From Actinopolymorpha pittospori (GTDB lineage Bacteria; Actinomycetota; Actinomycetes; Propionibacteriales; Actinopolymorphaceae): a stretch of 64,000 nucleotides of DNA. The notes beneath the pieces are model-generated. The model saw only the letters and a list, made by a program, of their open reading frames with translations, did no database searches and was not told the DNA's origin. The stretch spans positions 4,030,001 to 4,094,000 of the forward strand of contig NZ_JADBEM010000001.1 of assembly GCF_014873875.1 (NCBI RefSeq). The letters run 5' to 3'. Of the stretch, positions 15,785-24,405 are shown in pieces. A program made the position numbers and the translations under genes. How positions within the stretch are numbered: position 1 is the first letter of the stretch; each line of letters begins with the position of its first letter.

Positions 15785-16879
15785 ATGAGTCAGACATCGG
15801 GCCGTCGTGCGCGGCCAGAGGCGGTGAACCTTTCCGACATCGGAGATGGCGTCCGCAAGGCGGCATCGAAGAACCCGGCGACCCAGCGGTTGGTCGAGGC
15901 GGGCCAGGCCTACGTCTCGGCGAAGGCGGGGCAGATGTTGGGCAGGCTCGGCGGCAAGGTGGGCGAGACGACGAAGGGCCTCGCCGGTGTGGCGAGCGGC
16001 GAACAGGGCGCCGGCGACATGCTCGGCCGTACCGTCAAGGATGTCCTCGGCGGAGCCTCTCCCGGCAAGGCGGTCGCCAAGGCCGGGTTGCAGGGAATCA
16101 CCGACAAGGTGAAGGGCGTGTTCAAGGGCGGTGGCGGTAAGGGCGGCGGCAAGAAGAAGTCGATGAACATCGTCGAGGACCTCGACCTTCCGGTCCCGCT
16201 GCGAATGGCGTACAACCACTGGACCCAGTTCGAACGGTTCCCGACCTGGTCCAAGGCCACGCAGAGCGTCGATCTGGACAAGGAGGACCCGACCAAGAGC
16301 AACTGGAAGGCGAAGATCGTCTGGTCGAACCGGAACTGGAACGCCACCGTCATCGACCAGATCCCCGACGACCGGATCTCCTGGCGTACGGAGGGTCAGA
16401 CGGAGGTGAACGGCGTCGTCAGCTTCCATCCGCTCGGCGACGAGCTCACCAAGATGCTCGTCGTGCTGGAGTACGTCCCGCACGGCTTCTTCGAGAAGAC
16501 CGCGAACCTGTGGCGCTGCCAGGGCCGCCGGGCCCGGCTCGACATCAAGTTCTTCCGCCGGTACGTGACCATGGAGGCCGACCCGGAGGAAGAGGGCTGG
16601 CGCGGCGAGATCCGGGACGGTGAACTCGTCCGCGACCACGACGAGGTCGTCCGCGAGGAGGAGGAAGAGGAGCGCGGACGGGCAGCGGAGGAGCGCGAGC
16701 CCGAAGAGGAACGCGAGGAGGAACCCGAGGGCGAGTTCGAGGAAGAGGAGAAGCCCGAGGGCGAGGAGGAAGAGGAGCCGCAGGCGGAGGAACCCCGCCG
16801 TCGCTCTCGTCCGCCGAGGCAGCGGCGCCCCTCGGAGGCGGGCCGAACCTCCGAGCGTCGAAGGACCGCACGCCGCTGA
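15785..16879 (+). CDS. gvpZ: SRPBCC (cyclase/dehydrase-like) gas vesicle protein GvpZ-like (cluster 2)
   Basis: 364 residues. Residues ~1-115 have an N-terminal helix and a Gly/Lys-rich hinge (FKGGGGKGGGKKK). The SRPBCC domain spans ~124-265 (MNIVEDLDLPVPLRMAYNHW, then TQFERFPTWSKATQSVDLDK, and EKTANLWRCQGRRARLDIKF), clearly parallel to the cluster 1 protein. Residues ~290-339 are Glu-rich, and the last 25 are Arg-rich. RBS AAGGGGGGAACGAC precedes the ATG. It ends cluster 2; a hairpin follows at 16944. The ligand or partner of the pocket is unknown. Confidence 0.82.
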   Translation: MSQTSGRRARPEAVNLSDIGDGVRKAASKNPATQRLVEAGQAYVSAKAGQMLGRLGGKVGETTKGLAGVASGEQGAGDMLGRTVKDVLGGASPGKAVAKAGLQGITDKVKGVFKGGGGKGGGKKKSMNIVEDLDLPVPLRMAYNHWTQFERFPTWSKATQSVDLDKEDPTKSNWKAKIVWSNRNWNATVIDQIPDDRISWRTEGQTEVNGVVSFHPLGDELTKMLVVLEYVPHGFFEKTANLWRCQGRRARLDIKFFRRYVTMEADPEEEGWRGEIRDGELVRDHDEVVREEEEEERGRAAEEREPEEEREEEPEGEFEEEEKPEGEEEEEPQAEEPRRRSRPPRQRRPSEAGRTSERRRTARR

Positions 16880-16943
16880 CCGACCGCTGACCGGCCGACT
16901 GACCGACATGGGCAGGTGAGCCTCTTCCAACCGCGTGGCGTCC

Positions 16944-16967
16944 ACCCCTCTGGTAGGCAGGAGGGGT
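16944..16967 (+). terminator. Hairpin after gas vesicle cluster 2
   Basis: ACCCCTC (16944-16950) and GAGGGGT (16961-16967) form a 7-base stem with a 10-base loop, 65 bases after the gvpZ2 stop and 31 before the next start. It probably separates the cluster from the aldo/keto reductase gene. Confidence 0.5.
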
Positions 16968-16998
16968 CGGCGTACGCGTGGGAGGGGAGAAGAGGCGC

Positions 16999-17883
16999 AT
17001 GCGGAGGACTGTCCTCGGGCGGACCGGGCTGGAAGTGTCGAGGATCGCGCTGGGCGGCTACCCGTTCGGCGGTGTGAACAGGGCGAACGGCTGGGATCCG
17101 TGGTCGGAGGACGGCCGCAGGACGGCGATCGCGACGATCAACCGTGCCCTGGACCTCGGGATCACCTACATCGACACCGCGCCGAGCTACGGAGCGGGCA
17201 ACAGCGAGGCGCTCATCGGGCAGGTCATGCAGACCCGTCGGGACGAGTGCGTACTCGCGACCAAGGTCGGCTGGTCGGGCATGGACAAGCAGGCCGTCAT
17301 CGACAGCGTGTACGAGAGCCTGAAGCGGCTGCGGACCGACCACCTGGACCTCGTGCAGTTCCACGGGGGGATGTACACCGCGCAGGAGTACCACCACATC
17401 GTCGACGGCGGACCGCTGGACGGCCTGCGGCGGTTGAAGGAGCAGGGCGACATCGCGTTCATCGGACTGACCGCGGAGGAGCCCTGGACCGCCCGGCAGT
17501 TCCTGGATGTTCCTGACATCGACGTCGTCCAGTTGGCGTACAACCTCATCTACCAGGCGGCGGCCCGCCATGTCCTCGAGGACGCCAGGGCCGCGAACGT
17601 CGGTGTCGTCACCATGCGGACGATGACCTCCGGCATCTTCCAGCGCGCCGCGCGGCACCTCGCACCCACCTGGCAGGACGCGGCCGACCTGTACGAGGTG
17701 TGCCTGAAGTTCGTGCTGTCGGACTCGCGGGTGCACACGGCGATCGTCGGAATGCGCTGGCCTGAGGAGGTCGAGCGGAACGTCGCGCTGGTCGACGGTT
17801 TCGATCCCGACTTCGACCTCGCCGAACTGCCGAGGATGACCGCCCACGTCTACCAGGCCGAGGACGCCGACCTTCCCACCTGA
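16999..17883 (+). CDS. Aldo/keto reductase
   Basis: A 294-residue NAD(P)H-dependent TIM-barrel oxidoreductase. It has the start RRTVLGRTGLEVSRIALGGY, the catalytic Asp/Tyr in YIDTAPSYGAGNSEALIG, the Lys in VLATKVGW and the His in LDLVQFHGG. These enzymes reduce aldehydes or ketones of sugars and metabolites; the substrate cannot be named. The ATG at 16999 has GGAGGGGAG 8-9 bases upstream. It is followed 111 bases later by an amidohydrolase, a frequent pairing in sugar or lactone catabolism. Confidence 0.92.
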   Translation: MRRTVLGRTGLEVSRIALGGYPFGGVNRANGWDPWSEDGRRTAIATINRALDLGITYIDTAPSYGAGNSEALIGQVMQTRRDECVLATKVGWSGMDKQAVIDSVYESLKRLRTDHLDLVQFHGGMYTAQEYHHIVDGGPLDGLRRLKEQGDIAFIGLTAEEPWTARQFLDVPDIDVVQLAYNLIYQAAARHVLEDARAANVGVVTMRTMTSGIFQRAARHLAPTWQDAADLYEVCLKFVLSDSRVHTAIVGMRWPEEVERNVALVDGFDPDFDLAELPRMTAHVYQAEDADLPT

Positions 17884-17919
17884 GCGCGGACCCGCGACAC
17901 TCGACGCGCACAATCCGAC

Positions 17920-17975
17920 CCTCCACCTCGCCCCCTCCACCTCGACCCCTCCACCTCGACCCCTCCACCTCGACC
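17920..17975. repeat. Four 14-bp tandem repeats before the amidohydrolase gene
   Basis: CCTCCACCTCGACC is repeated four times without spacing (17920, 17934, 17948, 17962); the first copy has CC for AC. The array sits directly upstream of the amidohydrolase start at 17995, on a purine/pyrimidine-biased strand. Confidence 0.85.
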
Positions 17976-17994
17976 CCCGGGAGCGCTCGACCCC

Positions 17995-18960
17995 ATGCCC
18001 ACCGACGAAGGCCGCCCGTTGGTCGACGCCTACGCACACGTCGGCCTGCCCCGCTTCCAGCACATCGACGACTACCGCTCCGTGATGGCGGCGGACGGGA
18101 TCGACCAGGCGGTCCTCTGCCTGTTCGACTCCTGTCCTGACGTCGCCGGCGTCCACACGGCCCTGCACCGGTGGCCGGACACCTTCCGCGTCCTCGGGGT
18201 GCCGCTGGGCACGGACGATAAGGAGCGGGAGGCCGGCATCGAGGCGCAGTTGGACGCCGGGTTCAGCGGGATCCGGTTCGCCGACTCCGATGTTCTGGAG
18301 CGGCCGTGGCTGCTCGACCTCGTGGCCGCTCGCGGTCGGGTCGGCATCGTCTGCGGACGCCCGTCGACACCGGAGATCGCGCGCGAGATGCTGGCGGTCC
18401 TCGAACGGCACCCGGGTGCGCACCTCGTCGGCGGCCACTTCGCCGGTGCCGCCGACCCTCGCGTCCTCACCAAACCCGGCCCCGTCGCGGACCTCTTCGC
18501 CCAGCCGCGCTTCTCCGTCGTCTTCTCCCGCCACGGCGGCTACCCGGCCGGCGTCATCGGCGAGTGGGCGCGGGCGCTGGTGGCCACGTGCGGCTGGGAA
18601 CGCCTGCTGTGGGGATCGGAGGCTCCCGTGCTGTTCTGGCGGAACGAGACCGTGGCGACCGCGCTGGCCTGGGTGGACCAGCTGGAGCCCACGGCGGAGG
18701 AACGCGCCGCGTTCTTCGGGGGCAACACGCGCCGGCTGTACTTCGGTGAGCCGGTCCACCCGGCGGACCTGCGGATGCCGTTCGACGCCTGGGAGCGGGC
18801 CCGGCCGATTCCCGCCGGCGTGTGGGGATCGGGTCTGCCGGTCGAGCAGTCGATCGCCGGGCGCCTGGTGCAGAGCTGGCTGCGGTCAGGTGCGCAGGGG
18901 ACGTTGGGTGAGTACGCCCAGACCGTCCTCGACCAGGCGCTGCCCGCGCTGGAGAAGTGA
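17995..18960 (+). CDS. Amidohydrolase family protein (TIM-barrel, amidohydrolase 2 type)
   Basis: 321 residues. Matches to the amidohydrolase-2 group are LVDAYAHVGLPRF at the start (the usual HxH is reduced to AxH), VVFSRHGGYPAG in the middle, RLLWGSEAPVLF (the family's GSD replaced by GSE) and NTRRLYF at the end. Members hydrolyse lactones or decarboxylate aromatic acids using a bound metal. Since the first metal His is replaced by Ala and the Asp by Glu, activity is uncertain. The start ATG has a weak CGGGAG site. It follows the aldo/keto reductase in the same direction. Confidence 0.82.
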   Translation: MPTDEGRPLVDAYAHVGLPRFQHIDDYRSVMAADGIDQAVLCLFDSCPDVAGVHTALHRWPDTFRVLGVPLGTDDKEREAGIEAQLDAGFSGIRFADSDVLERPWLLDLVAARGRVGIVCGRPSTPEIAREMLAVLERHPGAHLVGGHFAGAADPRVLTKPGPVADLFAQPRFSVVFSRHGGYPAGVIGEWARALVATCGWERLLWGSEAPVLFWRNETVATALAWVDQLEPTAEERAAFFGGNTRRLYFGEPVHPADLRMPFDAWERARPIPAGVWGSGLPVEQSIAGRLVQSWLRSGAQGTLGEYAQTVLDQALPALEK

Positions 18961-18964
18961 CCTC

Positions 18965-18984
18965 CGGCCGGCGAACGCCGGCCG
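18965..18984. terminator. Hairpin between convergent genes
   Basis: CGGCCGGC (18965-18972), loop GAAC, GCCGGCCG (18977-18984). This perfect 8-base stem lies directly after the amidohydrolase stop and before the end of the minus-strand membrane protein gene, so it can serve both. Confidence 0.6.
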
Positions 18985-19032
18985 ACGGAGTGCACGAGCC
19001 GACGGAGTGCACGAGCCGACGGAGTGCGCCGC
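18982..19032. repeat. Three 17-bp tandem repeats
   Basis: CCGACGGAGTGCACGAG occurs at 18982 and 18999, and a diverged third copy at 19016. It lies between convergent genes, overlaps the hairpin's last bases, and touches no coding sequence. Confidence 0.75.
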
Positions 19033-19038
19033 CGCGGG

Positions 19039-20307
19039 TCACGCCGCGGCGGCCCCGGTCTGGGTGCGAGGCTCGCCCACCCGCCGGAGCCGGTAGCCGA
19101 GCACGGCGGCGCCGAGCGCCGGTCCCCAGAGCGGGAGCGGGAACAGCACCAGGAGGCCGGCGATCCGGGCCAGGTCGCCCATCGCCACGACGGTCAGCAG
19201 CAGACCAGGCGTGGCGACGAGGAGGGCACCCGCCACGACCGCCCCGGGGACGACGGCCAGCCGGACGGGTACGTCGCGCCCACCCAGAACGGGCAGCCAG
19301 GTCGGGAACCTCTCGCCCCAGCGGGCGATCAGCCCGAGGGTGAGGACGGCGCCGATGATGGCGCCGGTCCCGATCGCGGCGCCCTGCACCCGCGTGGCGA
19401 GGGTGTCGTACGCCGGCTCCATGCCCAGCGGCCACGGCGTCAGCCAGCTCAGCCGGACCAGGCCGTACGGCAGTGGACACAGCGCCGCGACGACGGTGAC
19501 GACCCCGCTCCACCTGGCCGCCGGGTCAGACGTCCCCGCCGGTGCCGCCGCGTCCGCGCGGGCGACCCCGTTCCGTCGTCGGGTCGCCGGGGCCAGGCTC
19601 CGCAGGGATCGCGCCGCCGCGAACGCCCACCCCACGGCGGCCGCGGCCATCGCCCAACTCCAGCCGACGCGCGCACCGTAGGTCTCGAAGCCGGTCATCA
19701 CGTTGTGTTCGAGGGCCAGCAGCGTCGCCGGACTCAGGACGCCCGTGGCGAACCCGACCAGAGTCACCGCGACGAGCGACAAAGCGGCCAGGTAGCCGGT
19801 GCGGTGCCGACGCAGGCAGGCGATCACCACCGTGACGACGACGGCGACTGGTCCCACCAACGCGAGGGCGTACCCAAGCGTGGACAGGAGAGCCGCGTCG
19901 GCCATCACGAACGCGAAGAAGGCGGTCTCGGTCACGGCTCCGACGGCGACCAGGCGGCGGGCGCTCCGTCCGCGCCGTCCGGACCGTCCGCCGAACGGAC
20001 CGGACGGACCGAGGCGACCGAGGCGACCGAGGCGATCGAGGCGGGCCCCCGCGACCGACGCCACCAGACCGGTGATCCCGGCCGCGAGCAGCAGCGCGCC
20101 GGCGAGATCGTTGCCGATCAGGTGGGTCACCGACACCGTGACCCGGTCCGCCGCCCCGAACGGATAGGTGCCCGGGGCGAGCAGCCACATCACCGCGACG
20201 CCCACCGACGCGAACGACACGATCAGCGTCGACACCCACACCGATCCCAGGGCTGATCCCGGGGCTGATCTTCTGGCTAATCCCATGACGTTCATCGAAC
20301 GCCGCAC
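19039..20307 (-). CDS. Polytopic membrane protein of unknown function
   Basis: 422 residues with about ten hydrophobic segments, for example VWVSTLIVSFASVGVAVMWL near 22-41 and GPVAVVVTVVIACL near 150. A basic cytosolic loop (res ~90-118) carries RLGRLGRLG repeats, and a second polar loop lies near 230-260. The end is RRVGEPRTQTGAAAA. No transporter or enzyme motif is visible. The start ATG at 20307 gives MRRSMNVMGLARR; inner ATGs at res 5 or 8 are possible. It is convergent with the amidohydrolase gene and divergent from the DGPF genes. Confidence 0.75.
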   Translation of the reverse strand: MRRSMNVMGLARRSAPGSALGSVWVSTLIVSFASVGVAVMWLLAPGTYPFGAADRVTVSVTHLIGNDLAGALLLAAGITGLVASVAGARLDRLGRLGRLGPSGPFGGRSGRRGRSARRLVAVGAVTETAFFAFVMADAALLSTLGYALALVGPVAVVVTVVIACLRRHRTGYLAALSLVAVTLVGFATGVLSPATLLALEHNVMTGFETYGARVGWSWAMAAAAVGWAFAAARSLRSLAPATRRRNGVARADAAAPAGTSDPAARWSGVVTVVAALCPLPYGLVRLSWLTPWPLGMEPAYDTLATRVQGAAIGTGAIIGAVLTLGLIARWGERFPTWLPVLGGRDVPVRLAVVPGAVVAGALLVATPGLLLTVVAMGDLARIAGLLVLFPLPLWGPALGAAVLGYRLRRVGEPRTQTGAAAA

Positions 20308-20614
20308 CCGTCCCCGGCCACATCTCCCGAAATGCTGATCCCACCGGCGGGAGAGCGCCGACCAACCGGTGTGGCCTCGGCCGAAGGGCTGAGCGAACCC
20401 CGGTCACGCGCCTCGCCGGCGCCCGCGTCGGGACCCGGCGTACCGCCCGAGGTGTGGCAGGCTGACGGCGAGATGCGGACGTTCGTCGTGGACCTCCGGT
20501 TGGCGTTCACCTCGGGTTGCGGGGCGCGATGTCAAGACGACCCTGCCCGCTCCGACTCACAGGTGAAAGGCGCCGAGCGCGCCACCGACATTCGCGAGAG
20601 CCGAGGAGTACGAC
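20308..20614. other. Intergenic, divergent
   Basis: 307 bases hold the promoters of the membrane protein gene (minus) and the DGPF/sigma operon (plus). Around 20345-20375 there are short imperfect inverted repeats. No gene or clear -35/-10 pair was recognised. An ECF factor often recognises its own promoter, so this region is a good place for such a site. Confidence 0.35.
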
Positions 20615-20983
20615 ATGAAGTTCCTGCTGATCATGCACATGAACCCGCAGGTATGGGACACCCTGACCGAGGAGGAGCGCAACGAGGTGATGACCGGTCA
20701 CGGTGCGTTCATGGAAGCCGTGAAGGCGTCCGGGGAGATGATCAGCACGGCCGCGCTGGCCGACCCGTCGGAGAGCGCCGTGGTGCGGGTGCGGGGCGGC
20801 CTCCCGGCGGTGACCGACGGGCCCTACCTCGAGGCCAAGGAGTACTTCGGCGGCTACTACCTGGTCGAGTGCGAGGGTCGTGAGCGCGCGCTGGAGCTGG
20901 CCGCGATGATCCCGGACGCCAAGGTCGAGGGGCTCGGCATCGAGGTACGCCAGGTGGTCTTCGCGGCCGACGCGGAGGACTGA
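20615..20983 (+). CDS. DGPF-domain (YCII-related) protein 1
   Basis: A 122-residue YCII/DGPF fold protein with the defining motif VTDGPYLEAKEYFGGYYLVE near 72-91. DGPF proteins are regularly encoded next to ECF42-type sigma factors; their molecular role is open. The ATG at 20615 has GAGGAG 8 bases upstream. It is followed 16 bases later by a second DGPF gene that is clearly its paralogue (VTDGPYLQAEDFVAGYYVVD), and then by the sigma factor, forming one operon. Confidence 0.92.
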   Translation: MKFLLIMHMNPQVWDTLTEEERNEVMTGHGAFMEAVKASGEMISTAALADPSESAVVRVRGGLPAVTDGPYLEAKEYFGGYYLVECEGRERALELAAMIPDAKVEGLGIEVRQVVFAADAED

Positions 20984-20999
20984 GCGGGAGGTCCTGACC

Positions 21000-21359
21000 A
21001 TGAAGTTCCTCCTGAACGTCTACCAGAGGCCGTCGATGGTGGTGTCCCCGCCCGAGGACGAACGCGACGAACTGCTCGACCACGAGGAGTTCGTCACCAT
21101 GGTCACGGAGTCCGGCGAACTCGTCGGCGTCGAGGCGATCGCCGACCCGTCGACCGGCGCGGTCGTCCGGGTCCGCGGCGGCGTCCCGACGGTGACCGAC
21201 GGGCCCTACCTCCAGGCCGAGGACTTCGTCGCCGGCTACTACGTGGTCGACTGCGAGAGCCGGGAACGCGCGGTCGAGCTCGCGGCGCTGGCGCCGGGCG
21301 CGCGGTTCCTCGGTGTCGAGGTCCGACCACTGATGGGCTCCGCAGGGATGGAGATGTGA
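21000..21359 (+). CDS. DGPF-domain (YCII-related) protein 2
   Basis: 119 residues and a tandem paralogue of the preceding gene: the same start MKFLLNVYQ versus MKFLLIMHM, and the motif VTDGPYLQAEDFVAGYYVVD. RBS GGGAGG lies 10 bases upstream. The stop overlaps the GTG start of the sigma factor, implying translational coupling. Two DGPF genes per sigma factor are known in this group. Confidence 0.92.
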   Translation: MKFLLNVYQRPSMVVSPPEDERDELLDHEEFVTMVTESGELVGVEAIADPSTGAVVRVRGGVPTVTDGPYLQAEDFVAGYYVVDCESRERAVELAALAPGARFLGVEVRPLMGSAGMEM

Positions 21360-22636
21360 GTACGACGCACCACCTAGGGGACCTGCTGCGCGAGCTCGCG
21401 CCGCAGGTCCTCGGCGTTCTGCTGCGTCGCCACGGCGGGTTCGACTCCTGCGAGGACGCCGTGCAGGAGGCGTTGCTCGCGGCCGCGACCCAGTGGCCGG
21501 CGGACGGCGTTCCGGACAAACCGCGGGCGTGGCTGATCACCGTCGCGTCCCGCCGCCTGGTCGACCAGGTCCGCAGCGAGCAGGCACGGCGCCGGAGGGA
21601 GGTCACCGCGGCCGTCCGGGAGGCGCCGGACGCCGACCTCGCGCCCGGACCCGACGACGGAGGCCCGGGTGAGCGCGACGACACCCTGAAGCTGCTGTTC
21701 CTGTGCTGCCATCCCGCTCTCACGCCGGCCTCGCAGGTGGCCCTCACCCTGCGCGCCGTCGGCGGGCTCACCACGGCCGAGATCGCGCAGGCGTTCCTCG
21801 TTCCCGAGGCCACCATGGCGCCGCGGATCAGTCGGGCGAAGCAGAAGATCCGGGCCGAGGGCGCGTCGTTTCGGATGCCCACCTGGCCGGAGTGGCCCGA
21901 CCGGTTGGCCGCCGTCCTGCAGGTGCTGTACCTGATCTTCAACGAGGGCTACACCGCGAGCTCCGGACCGGACCTCCACCGCCAGGAGCTCACCGGCGAG
22001 GCGATCCGGCTCACCCGGATGGTCCAGCTGGCCCTGCCCGACGATGGCGAGGTGGCGGGGCTGCTGGCGCTGATGCTGCTGACCGACGCCCGCCGGCCCG
22101 CGCGGACCGCACCGGACGGCGCCCTCGTCCCGCTCGCGGAACAGGATCGGAGCAGGTGGGACGCCGCCGCGATCGCGACGGGAACGGCACTCGTCACCGA
22201 CGCCATGGCCCGTTCGCCGCTGGGTCCCTACCAGCTCCAGGCCGCGATCGCCGCGTTGCACGTCCAGGCGCCGCGGGCACAGGACACCGACTGGGAGCAG
22301 ATCCGCGTCCTCTACCAGATCCTCAGCCGGATCGCGCCGAACCCGATGGTCACGCTGAACCACGCGGTCGCGGTGGCGATGAGCAAGGGGCCGCGGGCCG
22401 GTCTCGACCTCCTGTCCGAGGTGGAGCGGGACGACCGGATGGCGCGGCACCACCGCCTGTACGCCGTACGGGGACATCTGCTGGAGTTGGCCGGCGACGA
22501 CGCGGGCGCCCGGGAGAGCTTCCTGCTCGCGGCCCGGCGTACGACCAGCCTTCCCGAGCAGCGGTACCTCATGGGTCGGGCGGCCCGGCTCGGCGAAGTT
22601 CCGGGACATCCGTCGCCTCCGGGGGAAGGACCCTAG
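21356..22636 (+). CDS. ECF42-type RNA polymerase sigma factor
   Basis: 426 residues. The sigma-2 region spans res ~10-80 (VLLRRHGGFDSCEDAVQEAL, PRAWLITVASRRLVDQVR). Sigma-4 lies at ~115-165 (ALTLRAVGGLTTAEIAQAFL, then VPEATMAPRISRAKQKIR). A long C-terminal extension of ~250 residues (LIFNEGYTASSG, NPMVTLNHAVAVAMSKG) is typical of ECF42, which lacks an anti-sigma gene and relies on this extension. The GTG at 21356 overlaps the DGPF2 stop. The neighbouring DGPF genes support the class. Targets usually include the DGPF genes themselves; here the FAD oxidoreductase could be a further one. Confidence 0.93.
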   Translation: MSTTHHLGDLLRELAPQVLGVLLRRHGGFDSCEDAVQEALLAAATQWPADGVPDKPRAWLITVASRRLVDQVRSEQARRRREVTAAVREAPDADLAPGPDDGGPGERDDTLKLLFLCCHPALTPASQVALTLRAVGGLTTAEIAQAFLVPEATMAPRISRAKQKIRAEGASFRMPTWPEWPDRLAAVLQVLYLIFNEGYTASSGPDLHRQELTGEAIRLTRMVQLALPDDGEVAGLLALMLLTDARRPARTAPDGALVPLAEQDRSRWDAAAIATGTALVTDAMARSPLGPYQLQAAIAALHVQAPRAQDTDWEQIRVLYQILSRIAPNPMVTLNHAVAVAMSKGPRAGLDLLSEVERDDRMARHHRLYAVRGHLLELAGDDAGARESFLLAARRTTSLPEQRYLMGRAARLGEVPGHPSPPGEGP

Positions 22637-22695
22637 GAACGGGCCAGGAGTGGCGCGCTCCAAGGCGTGTCGCGGAGGCGAGCAGGGGGAGGCCA

Positions 22696-24337
22696 ATGTC
22701 CGACGAAGCGGATGCGGTTGTCGTGGGTTCCGGCATCAACGGCCTCGTCGCGGCGGTGGAACTCGCCCGGGCCGGCTGGTCGGTCGTCCTGGTCGAACGC
22801 AACCAGGAGATCGGAGGGTTTCATCGCCACGGAGGAACGCACCCGCCCCGGCTACCTGCACGACACCTACTCCTCCTGGCAGCCGCTGTTCGTCTCCGGC
22901 GCCGCCTACGCGAGCCTCGGCGAGCAGTTGCACCGGCACGGTCTCGAGTACCGCAACGCCGAGGAGTGGGCGACCGCGAGCGTGGCCGCCGACGGCCGGA
23001 CGACCCTGTTCCATCGGGACCCCGAACGCACCGCCGCGGCGTTCGAGCACTCCGCGGACCGGTCGACCTACCTCGCCGCGCTGGCCTTTCTGGGAGAGAA
23101 CTTCGGGTCGATCGGTGGGCTCATGGGCAGTGAGCTCCGCTCGCCCGCGCTCGTTCGCTACGCCGCCGGGTTGGTCCGGACGGGCGGTCGGCACGGCGCC
23201 GAGCGGTTGTTGCGCTCGATGGCGACGAGCGGCCGCGGATACACCCGGCGGGAGTACCGCGGCGACGAGGTGGATCACCTCCTCGTGCCCTGGCTGCTGC
23301 ACGCCGGGCTGTCTCCGGACCACGCGTCCGGCGGGCTGATGATTCCGCTGCTGGCGGCGACGTTGCACAGCTTCGGGGTTCCGGTGGTCGTGGGCGGTGC
23401 CGGTCAGTTCGTCGCTGCGTTCCGGGCGCTGCTGGACTCGGTCGGCGTGCAGGTGGAGACCGGGACGCGGGTGGAACGCATCCTGGTCGAGGACGGCCGT
23501 GCGACCGGCGTACTCGCCGACGGCAAGGTGATCCGAGCGCGCCGCGCCGTCGTCGCCTCCGTCACGCCCACCGCGCTCTACGACGACCTGCTCCCGCACG
23601 GGACGGTGGCGACGGCGATCGTCGAGGAGGCTCGGCGGTTTCGGTACGGCCGGGCGGCGATGCAGATCCACGTCGCGCTGTCGGGTCCGATCGGCTGGCG
23701 GGACGTGCGCCTGCGCATGATTCCGCTCGTCCATCTGTCCGACGGCTCCGGCAGCACCGGTATCGCCTGCGCGGAGGCCGAGGCGGGGCTGCTGCCGAGG
23801 CGGCCGACGGTGGTGGTCGGGCAGCAGTACGTGCTGGACCCGAGCCGGGTGCCCCCCGGCGCGGCCGCCCTCTGGCTACAACTCCAGGAGGTGCCGTACG
23901 CGCCGCGCGGTGACGCCGCCGGTGAGCTCGACACCACGTCCGGCTGGACTTCAGCGCTCGCCCAGGGCTACGCCGAGCGGGTGTTGAACCAGATCGCCGA
24001 GCACGCACCCGATCTGCACGACCGGACCCTCGCGGTCGACGTCATCACGCCCACCGATCTCGCGGCGTACAACCCGAACGCGGTCGACGGTGATCCGTAC
24101 GGCGGTTCGGCGGAACTGGACCAGAGCTATCTGTGGCGTCCGTTGCCCTCGTCGGGCCGCCATGTGACGCCGGTGAGCGGGCTCTGGCAGATCGGTGCCT
24201 CGACCCATCCTGGAGCGGGGCTCAATGGAGGTTCCGGACACATCGTCGCGAAGGCGCTCACGGAGCCGGGACGGTTCGCCCGACTGTCGCAGCAGCTTTC
24301 CGAGCGGATGCCCCGGCGTACGTCGATTCCGTCCTGA
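22696..24337 (+). pseudogene. FAD-dependent oxidoreductase (COG1233, phytoene desaturase-like), frameshifted
   Basis: The N-terminus starts at ATG 22696 after AGGGGGAGG: MSDEADAVVVGSGINGLVAA, then VELARAGWSVVLVERNQEIGG, the FAD-binding motif. At 22816-22818 (GGG) the frame must shift so that the protein can continue FIATEERTRPGYLHDTYSSW to the stop at 24337. Removing one G gives a continuous 546-residue protein with the family's ending (GLWQIGASTHPGAGLNGGSG). Either one base is extra in the sequence or the gene is dead. It lies 59 bases after the sigma factor. The substrate is unknown; carotenoid-type or thiol oxidation are options in this superfamily. Confidence 0.85.
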
Positions 24338-24405
24338 GCCGGCTGCGCTCCCGCCTGGGCGAGCAGGCTTGCGGCGGCGGTCCCTCGCCGCTAGCTCGAT
24401 AGCCT

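Noticed and set aside
17920..17975. 14-base array considered as CRISPR or integron site
   Set aside because: There are no spacers, no cas or integrase genes, and the units are too short.
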